From Pseudobdellovibrionaceae bacterium (GTDB taxonomy: Bacteria; Bdellovibrionota; Bdellovibrionia; Bdellovibrionales; JAMPXM01), in contig CAJYOV010000519.1 in NCBI GenBank assembly GCA_913776405.1, forward strand, positions 1-7,996: a DNA stretch of 7,996 nt, in the 5' to 3' direction. The notes beneath the pieces were generated by a model. The model was not told the origin of the DNA. It did not search any database and saw nothing but the letters and a program-made list of their open reading frames with translations. Every line of letters begins with the position of its first letter. The first letter of the stretch is position 1. The position numbers and the translations under genes were made by a program. Positions 1 to 5,950 of the stretch are shown in pieces.

Positions 1-1327
1 TGTCGCGCACAAGAATTTGGCAATCGTCACCGAGATCGCGCACTTCGATCGTGAGTTCGCCGCCGGTGTCGCGCATCGCGTGAATCGCGTTCGAGGCGAG
101 ATTGATTAACACCTGTTGAAGTTGCGTGCGATCACCCATGATCGTCAGCGGCTTTTGCGATGTCGGGTAAAGTTGGCGAAAGAGGATCGTCGACGGCAGG
201 ATTGACCGAATGAGATCGACCGATTCTTGAACCGTTGAAACGACTTCGAGATGCGTGCGCTCTGCGCGCGACTTCCGACTGTAGCCAAGGAGCTGCTTCA
301 TAACGTCGCGACCGCGCGTTGCGAACTTCTGTGCCGTTAAAAGCGAGCTCATAGCGATACTGCCGGGTTCAAGATTCCGGGCCGCCAAATCGAGCGAAAG
401 AATCAAACCTTGAAGCACATTGTTCATTTCGTGCGAGATACTACTGGCGAGAGTTCCCATCGCTTCAACTTTTTGCAGGTGAAAAAGGCGCTCTTGAAGT
501 TCTCGGTTCTCTTTATGCGCGGCCGTAATGCCCTCGATCTGTTTCGCAAGCTCTTCGTTCGCTTGAGAAAGTTCGAGCGTGCGCTGACGAACGCGCTCTT
601 CGAGAACCTTTCGATTCTCTCTAAGTTCAGACTCCGACTTTTCGAGTCGCGCGTAATTTTCGCGGAATAACGTCTCTTGCTGAGCCATCTCGCGAACGAA
701 ATGGTCGACCGAAAACGCGGCTTTGAAAGCGCGAGTCAGTCGCGCCGCGATCGTTCTCGAAGCAGGCATATGAACGACATAGCGCGCCTGCCTCGCTGCG
801 AGTTCCATATGCACGACAGATTCGTCAAGACCGACGAACTTAGGAAGCAGTGTCATACCCATCTGCGAAATGCGGAAGAAAACCGGGCAGTCGCGGTGAG
901 GCTCTTGAATTTTGAGGATCGTGACCTGGTCACGAGGGCTCAAAATCTGCATCTCTGCCGCGATGACTGTTCCGAACAGGCTAGGGCCCGCCAGAATGTT
1001 CACGACATGGTAGGCCTGCGCGGGGCTCGAGATCCAACCTGCCATTTGTTTGATGTGGGGTAACCACGGTTGCGCAGAGTTGACGTCGTACTCGAGATAA
1101 TCGCGCTCCCATCCTGCTGGCATGTGCTCATCGACGACTTCCATGTAGTGCGAGAAGAAATTCCAACTGACACGTTTCTTAACGTCGAGCAACCACTCGC
1201 GGGGTGGGACTTGCTCGCCCGCTGGCAAACGTTTTGCGACCTCACGCATAAGCTCGTCGAGATCGAGACCGCGATACGCGACAAATTCGGTGAGGGCGTG
1301 TGTGAGTCGGCAACTGATATCCGTCAT
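1..1327 (-). CDS. Sensor histidine kinase, C-terminus cut by the window edge
   Basis: Open frame of 442 codons from ATG at 1327, running off the left edge. Residues 1-215 form a soluble sensor region with no membrane segment or signal peptide. Residues about 216-285 are rich in E, R, K, Q and L in heptad-like spacing and look like a coiled-coil linker. The HisKA H-box is SSISHEMNNVLQG, with the phospho-accepting histidine at residue 299. The N-box of the ATP-binding domain is INLASNAIHAM, with N409 and N413. The visible part ends at an Asp (442) that probably opens the DxGxG G1 box, so the G boxes lie outside. A GGGGA ribosome site sits 6 bases before the ATG, which supports this start. It is a cytoplasmic kinase presumably signalling to a response regulator not in the window. 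The sensor part loosely recalls V4R or heme-NO-binding-like regulatory folds, but no ligand can be named. Kinase identity is firm; signal and partner are unknown. Confidence 0.93.
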   Translation of the reverse strand, partial: MTDISCRLTHALTEFVAYRGLDLDELMREVAKRLPAGEQVPPREWLLDVKKRVSWNFFSHYMEVVDEHMPAGWERDYLEYDVNSAQPWLPHIKQMAGWISSPAQAYHVVNILAGPSLFGTVIAAEMQILSPRDQVTILKIQEPHRDCPVFFRISQMGMTLLPKFVGLDESVVHMELAARQARYVVHMPASRTIAARLTRAFKAAFSVDHFVREMAQQETLFRENYARLEKSESELRENRKVLEERVRQRTLELSQANEELAKQIEGITAAHKENRELQERLFHLQKVEAMGTLASSISHEMNNVLQGLILSLDLAARNLEPGSIAMSSLLTAQKFATRGRDVMKQLLGYSRKSRAERTHLEVVSTVQESVDLIRSILPSTILFRQLYPTSQKPLTIMGDRTQLQQVLINLASNAIHAMRDTGGELTIEVRDLGDDCQILVRD

Positions 1328-1512
1328 GGCTGTCCCCAATCTTGCCCCAGATTCGGCCTCAGGTCAGGAAACGTTTTCACGATTGTCGATGATTTTGTCA
1401 TTAGCTCGAATTGGTGAGTCGCTCGAAGGCGGCACGGGTTTCGCTCTGATTCCAGATCGTCAATACGCCAGCGACAACTCGCAGGCCACGCGTTTTAGGA
1501 GCGCGGATCTTT
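1328..1512. other. Divergent intergenic region between the kinase and the small exported protein
   Basis: These 185 bases separate two divergent genes and must hold their promoters unless transcription enters from outside. I see no convincing -35/-10 pair in either direction. What is visible is the ribosome site of the kinase on the minus strand (GGGGA, about 1334-1338), a tandem TCAGGTCAGG near 1362, and the plus-strand AGGAG at 1497-1501. No tRNA, clear operator dyad or hairpin of note was found. Confidence 0.5.
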
Positions 1513-1824
1513 ATGAAAACCGCAATCGTTTTATCATTTCTCGCATTGAGCCTTCCACTCGTTTCCCAGGCGGCGGCGGTTCGTACGCAAACGGCCGATG
1601 AACTCGCTGTCAAAAAAGTTCTCGAGCAGCTCGCATCGAAAGATCTGAAATTTATCACTCAACGCGTAGAGAAGGTCTGCGGTTCAAACGAACCCGGCAC
1701 TCTCGTTGTCGTAAAAACCCAGATCAAGCCGGGCGTTCTTCAAACGGTGAAGGTCTATGGCGTGACAGACAAAGGTGTTTTCTGGGGTGGCTCAGAAGTT
1801 CACGATTGCGCCGTCGAAAAATAA
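1513..1824 (+). CDS. Small exported protein of unknown function
   Basis: A 103-residue protein. Residues 1-22 are a typical Sec signal peptide: K2, a hydrophobic core IVLSFLALSLPLV, then SQAAA, with cleavage likely after A20 or A22. The mature part of about 81 residues begins with a short charged helix-prone stretch (DELAVKKVLEQL, residues 29-40), followed by a region rich in V, T and G that looks like beta strands. It has only two cysteines, C56 and C99, which could form a disulfide in the periplasm. The start is supported by AGGAG at 1497-1501, 11 bases upstream, and by the signal peptide beginning exactly at this Met. It stands alone, divergent from the kinase and convergent with the sugar transporter operon, with a terminator downstream. 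I do not recognise the family. A real gene is likely, as an antisense frame over it has no such features. Confidence 0.8.
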   Translation: MKTAIVLSFLALSLPLVSQAAAVRTQTADELAVKKVLEQLASKDLKFITQRVEKVCGSNEPGTLVVVKTQIKPGVLQTVKVYGVTDKGVFWGGSEVHDCAVEK

Positions 1825-1833
1825 TCAATAAAC

Positions 1834-1907
1834 GTTTCGCGGACTATCCGAGAGAATGGGTTCCCGATGAAAATCGGTATTCTCTTGGCCCCCCTAGGCT
1901 TCGAAAC
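1834..1907 (+). other. Structured 3' region or small RNA candidate with a GAAA-capped hairpin
   Basis: Nested inverted repeats lie right after the small exported gene. The outer arms are GTTTCG (1834-1839) and CGAAAC (1902-1907). A 10-pair stem joins 1848-1857 to 1879-1888, with one G-U pair (1850 with 1886). Inside it, after a GGGTTC bulge (1858-1863) facing a single T (1878), a 5-pair stem CCGAT/ATCGG is capped by GAAA (1869-1872), a GNRA tetraloop. The tetraloop and the G-U pair only make sense in plus-strand RNA, so it would lie in the 3' UTR of the upstream gene or be a separate small RNA ending at the following terminator. It does not match a riboswitch class I know. The pairing is seen; function is inferred. 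Confidence 0.4.
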
Positions 1908-1908
1908 A

Positions 1909-1944
1909 AAAAAGGCATGGATTCTTCCATGCCTTTTTCTTTTT
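1909..1944. terminator. Bidirectional intrinsic terminator
   Basis: A perfect 12-pair stem joins 1909-1920 to 1927-1938 (AAAAAGGCATGG with CCATGCCTTTTT), with a 6-base loop ATTCTT. On the plus strand the T run continues to 1944 (one C at 1939), which fits termination after the small exported gene. On the minus strand the A run at 1908-1913 becomes a U run, so the same hairpin can end the xylFGH-type operon arriving from the right. It sits between two convergent units, as expected for a shared terminator. Confidence 0.9.
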
Positions 1945-1948
1945 CAGA

Positions 1949-1969
1949 CAAGCTCACATCGCGAGCTTG
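1949..1969. repeat. Short inverted repeat downstream of the permease gene
   Basis: CAAGCTC (1949-1955) and GAGCTTG (1963-1969) form a 7-pair stem with a 7-base loop. It lies 28 bases past the permease stop, between it and the bidirectional terminator, so it would be in the 3' UTR of the transporter mRNA. There is no T run directly after it on the minus strand, so it is not itself an intrinsic terminator. It could stabilise the 3' end or be chance. Confidence 0.4.
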
Positions 1970-1996
1970 ATCAAAAAATGTTGTGCTCGATATGCC

Positions 1997-3091
1997 TTAA
2001 GCTTCCGTGCGTTGACCGCGGTCAAGACCAACAGCAAGCACGATGATCACGCCTTTTAAAACCATCTGATAGAAGCTCGGAACACCGAGCAAGTCCATCC
2101 CGTTATTCAACGTTGCAATCGTCAAAGCGCCAACGAATGTGCCGAGCACACCGCCTTGGCCGCCCTTGAGACTCGTGCCGCCGATAACGACCGCTGCGAT
2201 TGCGTCTAGTTCAAACAGCTGACCCGCGTTCGGATCGGCGCCGTTCAGGCGAGCCGTTAAGAGAACGCCCGCCAGGCCTGAGAGAGCGCCCATAATCACG
2301 TACGCAAAGAACGTGACTTTGCGAACTGGCACACCTGCCCAGAAGGCCGCTCGTTCGTTTGAACCGAGGGCATAAATCGAGCGCCCAAACGTCGTGTTCA
2401 TCAAAACAAAGCCGATCGTGCCCATCACCGCGAGAAGGAAAAGGCCTAAGATCGGGAAGCCTTGATAGAACAAAAACGCGTATGAGAAGAGCCCGAACGT
2501 GAGAAGCGGGAAGAGCGCGTCGAGAAGCCCCTCTTTACGTGAACGAATGACGTAAAGAATAAAGCCGCCGCAGATCAGCGCGATCACAACAGCTGTCGGA
2601 ATCATCGGAAGACTCGCATTTGCAACTGGCGAGAAGTCAGAGCTCATCGGTGCGAGCGAAGCGCCGCCAGAAAAAATAAGGGCGAGACCGCGCGCGATCA
2701 CCATCATGCCGAGTGAGATCACGAACGGCGCGATTCTTAAGCCCGAGATCAGAGCGCCGTTCACCACACCCAAGAGGATGCCGGCGACAACGGCAAGGCC
2801 CGCAGACGCAAACGCACCCATAACACCTAAGTTCGCCCAACCCATGTTCACTTGCGTGACACCGATGACGATTCCGCAAAGAGCAACGACAGAGCCGATC
2901 GAGAGATCGATGCCACCGGTCAGGATGATGATCGTCATCCCGGCCGCGAGAATGCCGTTGATCGAAGCTTGGCGAAGAAGATTCGTTAAGTTGCGAGCCG
3001 AGAGAAAGCTGCCTTCAGTCGCGATCGAGATCAACACGACTAAAAGAAGGAAGCCGATCCAGACGCCGTTTTTCTTTAAGAACGAAACCAC
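1997..3091 (-). CDS. xylH: Sugar ABC transporter permease, XylH-like
   Basis: A 364-residue, very hydrophobic inner-membrane protein of the ribose/xylose permease family (BPD_transp_2). Membrane segments can be seen near residues 11-25, 45-60, 62-80, 87-112, 120-140, 163-182, 192-208, 212-231, 260-280, 297-326 and 343-356. Family motifs are GGIDLSIGS (59-67), the cytoplasmic loop GSNERAAFWAGVPVRK (243-258), which is the likely contact with the ATPase, and ELDAIAAVVIGGTSLKGGQG (294-313), characteristic of this family. It is a little shorter than E. coli XylH (about 390). The start is GTG at 3091, directly abutting the TAA of xylG (TAAGTG), with AGGTG about 7 bases upstream inside the end of xylG, so translation is probably coupled. 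It forms the pore for the sugar delivered by the binding protein. Substrate assignment to xylose comes from neighbouring genes and could be another pentose or hexose. Confidence 0.9.
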   Translation of the reverse strand: MVSFLKKNGVWIGFLLLVVLISIATEGSFLSARNLTNLLRQASINGILAAGMTIIILTGGIDLSIGSVVALCGIVIGVTQVNMGWANLGVMGAFASAGLAVVAGILLGVVNGALISGLRIAPFVISLGMMVIARGLALIFSGGASLAPMSSDFSPVANASLPMIPTAVVIALICGGFILYVIRSRKEGLLDALFPLLTFGLFSYAFLFYQGFPILGLFLLAVMGTIGFVLMNTTFGRSIYALGSNERAAFWAGVPVRKVTFFAYVIMGALSGLAGVLLTARLNGADPNAGQLFELDAIAAVVIGGTSLKGGQGGVLGTFVGALTIATLNNGMDLLGVPSFYQMVLKGVIIVLAVGLDRGQRTEA

Positions 3092-4624
3092 TTAAACACC
3101 TCTCGTGCGGCCGCCAACGGCCAATTCCATCACGCGCTCCTGGCTAAATTGAGCGCGGGGGATTTCTCCAGAAACGCGTTTTGCCGACATGACGACAATG
3201 CGGTCGCTGAGAGCCATCAATTCCGGAAGATCGGAGCTGATCACGATGAGGCCTTTGCCAGCCTTCGTGAGCTCGAAGATCATTTGGTAGATTTCATATT
3301 TTGCGCCGACGTCGACTCCGCGAGTCGGCTCGTCGAGAATCAGAACGTCGGGCGCAATTTCAAGAAGTCGTCCGAAGATCACCTTCTGTTGGTTACCACC
3401 CGAGAGGTCTGAAATCTTTTGGTCGGTCACGTGAAACCGCGTGCGCAGTTCTTCGAGACGTTTCTTTGCCTGAGCGGTTTCTTGCTTACGCTTCAGCACC
3501 GACAAAAGAGGGCCGCTTGCGAGTCGTGCGATCGAAACGTTTTCTTCGAGTGAACGCTGTACGAACAAGCTGTCACGCTTTCGTTCTTCGCCGATCATGC
3601 CGATGCCTTCGCGTAAACCTTCACGGGGCGAAGCCGGCTTAAACCGCTGACCCTTAAAGATCACTTCACCATCGCGATCTGAGCGGGCCGTGCCACCGAG
3701 CATGGCCTCGAAGATTTCAGATCTGCCTGAACCCAAAAGGCCCGCAAATCCCAAAATTTCGCCGCGTCGAAGTTCAAAAGAGAGTGGGCCGATTTCTCCG
3801 CGGCCCGAGAGCGCGCGCACTTTGAGCCCACGAGCTTGAAGAAGGGGCGCGCTTGCGTGGTCGATGAGGCCCTGAGGCTTATCTGGGAACAGGCGATCGA
3901 GCGGGCGACCCACCATCGTCGCAATCAATTTCGCTTCGTCAATTTCGCTGGCTTTGGATTGGTGAACGCAGGATCCGTCGCGCAGAATCGCGACCGTGTC
4001 AGCAAGCGCGTAGATCTCTTCCATCTTGTGGGAGATATAGACGAGGGCTGTGCCTTTCGAGCGCAAATCGCGAATCACTGCGAAAAGCTTCGTCGTTTCA
4101 CCGGGCGTTAATGAAGATGTCGGTTCATCAAGAATGAGTGTTGTCGCGTTTCGAGAAAGGGCTTTCGCGATTTCAACCATTTGGCGTGAGCCGGTCGAAA
4201 GCTCGGCCATCTTCGTCGTCGGGCTGAAGTCGGCGCCAACTTGCTTCAACCAGTGAAGGGCGTCGTGTTCCATCTTCTTCCAGTCGACGAAACCACCCTT
4301 CGTCGGCCAGTGACCGAGGAAGATGTTTTCGGCTACCGAGAGAGGCGCAAAAGAGGCGAGCTCTTGATGGATGATGGCGATGCCGGCTTCGTCGGCCTCA
4401 GCGGGGCTTCGAAACGCAGACTCTTTGCCGTCGATGAAAATTTGACCTTCGTAATCGCCTTCGCGAATCACGCCGCTCAAGATCTTCATCAAGGTCGATT
4501 TGCCAGCGCCGTTTTCACCGACGAGCGCCAGGACTTTGCCAGGTTGGAGCGAGAGGTTCACGTCTGTTAAGGCGCGAACCCCGCCGAAGCGCTTTGAGAT
4601 ATTTTTGAGTTCAATAACCGGCAC
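3092..4624 (-). CDS. xylG: Sugar ABC transporter ATPase with two nucleotide-binding domains, XylG-like
   Basis: A 510-residue double ATPase of the RbsA/MglA/XylG class, acting at the cytoplasmic face. Domain 1 has Walker A GENGAGKST (36-44), Q-loop IIHQEL (84-89), a signature region LSTGSRQ (142-148), Walker B LILDEPTSSL (163-172) and the H-loop histidine H199. Domain 2 has a degenerate Walker A, GLLGSGRSE (295-303), lacking the lysine, then signature LSGGNQQK (407-414), Walker B LILDEPTRGVD (428-438), and ISSDLPE (462-468) where the H-loop histidine is replaced. This asymmetry is normal for the family, in which the second site is weakened. The start is GTG at 4624, 6 bases after the xylF stop; a GAAGGGAA ribosome site overlaps the end of xylF at a rather long distance, suggesting coupling. 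The next downstream start would remove the first beta strand, so GTG is preferred. It powers uptake through the xylH product. Confidence 0.95.
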   Translation of the reverse strand: MPVIELKNISKRFGGVRALTDVNLSLQPGKVLALVGENGAGKSTLMKILSGVIREGDYEGQIFIDGKESAFRSPAEADEAGIAIIHQELASFAPLSVAENIFLGHWPTKGGFVDWKKMEHDALHWLKQVGADFSPTTKMAELSTGSRQMVEIAKALSRNATTLILDEPTSSLTPGETTKLFAVIRDLRSKGTALVYISHKMEEIYALADTVAILRDGSCVHQSKASEIDEAKLIATMVGRPLDRLFPDKPQGLIDHASAPLLQARGLKVRALSGRGEIGPLSFELRRGEILGFAGLLGSGRSEIFEAMLGGTARSDRDGEVIFKGQRFKPASPREGLREGIGMIGEERKRDSLFVQRSLEENVSIARLASGPLLSVLKRKQETAQAKKRLEELRTRFHVTDQKISDLSGGNQQKVIFGRLLEIAPDVLILDEPTRGVDVGAKYEIYQMIFELTKAGKGLIVISSDLPELMALSDRIVVMSAKRVSGEIPRAQFSQERVMELAVGGRTRGV

Positions 4625-4630
4625 GGCCGA

Positions 4631-5659
4631 TTATTTCCCTTCAACGTCGGCTTTCGAGTGGAAGCCTGTTTTGTAGATACGCTCTTCGAGATCGTTCTTT
4701 GTGACTGGGTAGACAGGCGTTGCGATCGTCGCGACTTTGAAAGTGCCGTTGTCGATTTGCGCTTCGCCAGCAGGCTTTTCACCCTTTGCGAGAGCGTAAG
4801 CGATGCGCGCCGATGTCTGTGCGAGAGGCGCAATGTCTTTCAAAACTTCGAGTTGCTGGCGACCGACCGCGATGTTTTTGATCGCCGCAAGGTCCGCGTC
4901 TGCGCCCGCAACAAAAACCTTGCCGGCAAGCTTTTGGGCAACGAGTGCTTGAACAGCGCCGTTTGCCATACCCGAGTTGTTCGCCAAAATCGCGTCGATC
5001 TTGTTGCCGTTCTGCGCGAGAGCGTTTTCGACAGTTGCCATCGCAGCTTGGGCACTCCAAGCATCGTGCGCTTTATCGACGACGATCTTGATGTTCGGAT
5101 ATTTTTCGAGAACTGATTTCACGCCTTTCGTGATTTCCATCGCGACGCTGTGACCGGCTTGGCCCTCAAGAATAACGTAGTTGCCTTTTTCGCCGGTCGC
5201 TTTGACAGCGGCTTCAGCTTGAAGAACGCCAACTTTGAAGGAGTCTTGCGTGACGTAGAAATCAACTGGCGCGTCTGAAATTAAACGGTCGTACGCGACA
5301 ACCGGGATCTTGTCTTGGTGAGCGAGTGTCACGAGATTCGCTGCAGCTTTCGAGTTCACGGGCTGGATCACCAGCGCCTTCACACCTTGTGAGAGAAGGT
5401 TCTCGACTTTTGCCGTTTGAGTCTGTGGGTTGTTGTCCGCAGAAACGATGATCGGCTCAAAGCCGAGTTTCTTCGCTTCTTCCGTGAAGTACGCAGAGTC
5501 TTTTTGATAACGCTCTTCTTGCAATGTCGAGAGAACGAAACCGATTTTAGGCATGTCGCCTGATGCAGATGTGTTCGCTGTGTTTGCATCTTTTTTCGTG
5601 CAGCCGCCGAGTGCGATCGCCACTGCCGCAACTGTCATAACCAAATTCAAACGTGACAT
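4631..5659 (-). CDS. xylF: Sugar-binding lipoprotein of the ABC transporter, XylF-like
   Basis: A 342-residue periplasmic-binding-protein fold (type 1, Peripla_BP_4) with a lipoprotein signal: SRLNLVMTVAAVAIALGGC, lipobox LGGC with C20, followed by a T/K/N/A linker. The mature domain starts near MPKIGFVLS (36-44). Segments matching E. coli XylF as I remember it are EERYQKD (48-54), YDRLISDAPVDFY (123-135), the NNSGMANGAVQAL stretch (227-239), GKVFVAGADADLAAIK (246-261) and the C-terminal YKTGFH (329-334). The frame is open to an ATG at 5719, but ATG at 5659 is chosen because GGGGGA lies 4 bases before it and the lipoprotein signal begins exactly there. It is first in the operon, so it binds the sugar and hands it to XylGH. 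E. coli XylF is a soluble periplasmic protein; this one should be membrane-anchored. Ligand specificity is inferred from similarity and not proven. Confidence 0.92.
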   Translation of the reverse strand: MSRLNLVMTVAAVAIALGGCTKKDANTANTSASGDMPKIGFVLSTLQEERYQKDSAYFTEEAKKLGFEPIIVSADNNPQTQTAKVENLLSQGVKALVIQPVNSKAAANLVTLAHQDKIPVVAYDRLISDAPVDFYVTQDSFKVGVLQAEAAVKATGEKGNYVILEGQAGHSVAMEITKGVKSVLEKYPNIKIVVDKAHDAWSAQAAMATVENALAQNGNKIDAILANNSGMANGAVQALVAQKLAGKVFVAGADADLAAIKNIAVGRQQLEVLKDIAPLAQTSARIAYALAKGEKPAGEAQIDNGTFKVATIATPVYPVTKNDLEERIYKTGFHSKADVEGK

Positions 5660-5663
5660 GAAG

Positions 5664-5669
5664 TCCCCC
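5664..5669 (-). promoter_or_regulatory. Ribosome binding site deciding the xylF start
   Basis: On the minus strand GGGGGA is followed by CTTC and then ATG (5659). No comparable site precedes the upstream in-frame ATG codons at 5671 and 5719. This supports the shorter protein, whose first residues are a lipoprotein signal. Confidence 0.6.
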
Positions 5670-5691
5670 ATGGTCCAAAGCCCCGGCGGAG

Positions 5692-5719
5692 AGTATTCGC
5701 GCCACGTCGCTTGCGTCAA
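5692..5719 (-). promoter_or_regulatory. Possible promoter of the xylFGH-type operon
   Basis: On the minus strand a good -35 box TTGACG (5719-5714) is followed after 16 bases by a weak -10 AATACT (5697-5692). Transcription would start near 5685, giving a leader of about 25 bases before the xylF ATG. The -35 is 5 of 6 to consensus but the -10 is poor, which would fit an activator-dependent promoter. A TATATAT run at 5742-5748 could be an alternative -10 but has no matching -35. Confidence 0.3.
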
Positions 5720-5734
5720 ACCTGATCCGGTTGA
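5716..5734. promoter_or_regulatory. Imperfect dyad overlapping the putative xylF -35 box, possible operator
   Basis: The arms TCAAaCC (5716-5722) and GGTTGA (5729-5734) are complementary apart from one extra A (5720), around a 6-base centre TGATCC. It covers the edge of the proposed -35 box, a normal place for a repressor or activator site. No matching regulator is in the window, so the link to sugar control is inference. Confidence 0.25.
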
Positions 5735-5866
5735 ATCCCCACATATATAAGGATCGAAACATTACTGACGCGGAGCAAGCTAACCGGAGCGTAAAGCGCC
5801 TAAACAATGGGCATTCTCATCTCGTTTTCGGTCATCGAGAAGCTTTCGTTGCATCAACTCCTGCGA

Positions 5867-5896
5867 TTGACCCTTTGAGCGATGTCGCGCACTAAT
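5867..5896 (+). promoter_or_regulatory. Possible promoter of the DUF6607-like gene
   Basis: TTGACC (5867-5872, 5 of 6 to the -35 consensus) is followed after 18 bases by ACTAAT (5891-5896, 4 of 6 to TATAAT). Transcription would begin near 5903, giving a leader of roughly 48 bases. The ribosome site AAGGTG (5941-5946) then lies 4 bases from the ATG. Confidence 0.3.
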
Positions 5897-5897
5897 C

Positions 5898-5950
5898 GGG
5901 GCCATCACAACTAGAAACGAACTTGTTAGCTCACGCTTGAAAGGTGCCCC
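5898..5950 (+). promoter_or_regulatory. Possible leader hairpin covering the ribosome binding site
   Basis: GGGGC (5898-5902) is complementary to GCCCC (5946-5950), the bases just before the ATG. After a bulged C (5903), ATC (5904-5906) can pair with GGT (5943-5945), so the AAGGTG ribosome site would be held in the stem. ACAA (5907-5910) and TTGT (5923-5926) may pair inside. This works only if the transcript begins before 5898, which disagrees with the start near 5903 suggested by the proposed promoter. Confidence 0.25.

Larger units (their letters stand above)
5660..5950. other. Divergent control region between the sugar transporter operon and the DUF6607-like gene
   Basis: This 291-base stretch separates two divergent units. 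The left part holds the possible xylF promoter and dyad. The middle (5765-5860) has a repeated CGGAGC (5771-5776 and 5785-5790) and AACCGGA (5782-5788), which is the inverted copy of TCCGGTT (5726-5732), but no convincing gene. The right part has a possible plus-strand promoter at 5867-5896 and the leader of the next gene. No coding frame with a credible start and ribosome site was seen. Confidence 0.5.

Noticed and set aside
677..1063. A 128-codon plus-strand frame, with neighbours at 410-670 and 1070-1417
   Set aside because: All are opposite the histidine kinase, whose frame holds clear H- and N-box motifs. The plus-strand products are arginine-rich and featureless.
1834..1907. Assignment of the structured region to a c-di-GMP (GEMM) riboswitch because of its GAAA tetraloop
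   Set aside because: The conserved GEMM core sequences are absent, and the element lies after a gene and directly before a terminator between convergent genes, so it controls no downstream gene.
1949..1969. A second intrinsic terminator after the permease gene
   Set aside because: The 7-pair stem is not followed by a U run in either direction; the T-rich bases on the minus strand come before the hairpin.
4658..5116. A 152-codon plus-strand frame
   Set aside because: It is antisense to the xylF-like gene; the product is rich in R, C and D and has no recognisable domain or ribosome site.
5660..5719. A 20-residue upstream extension of the binding protein from ATG at 5719
   Set aside because: It would put a polar stretch before an otherwise perfect lipoprotein signal and has no ribosome site; it would also run through the likely promoter.
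5742..5748. TATATAT as the -10 box of the transporter operon
   Set aside because: No -35-like hexamer lies 16-18 bases upstream on the minus strand; the bases there are GC-rich and off consensus.
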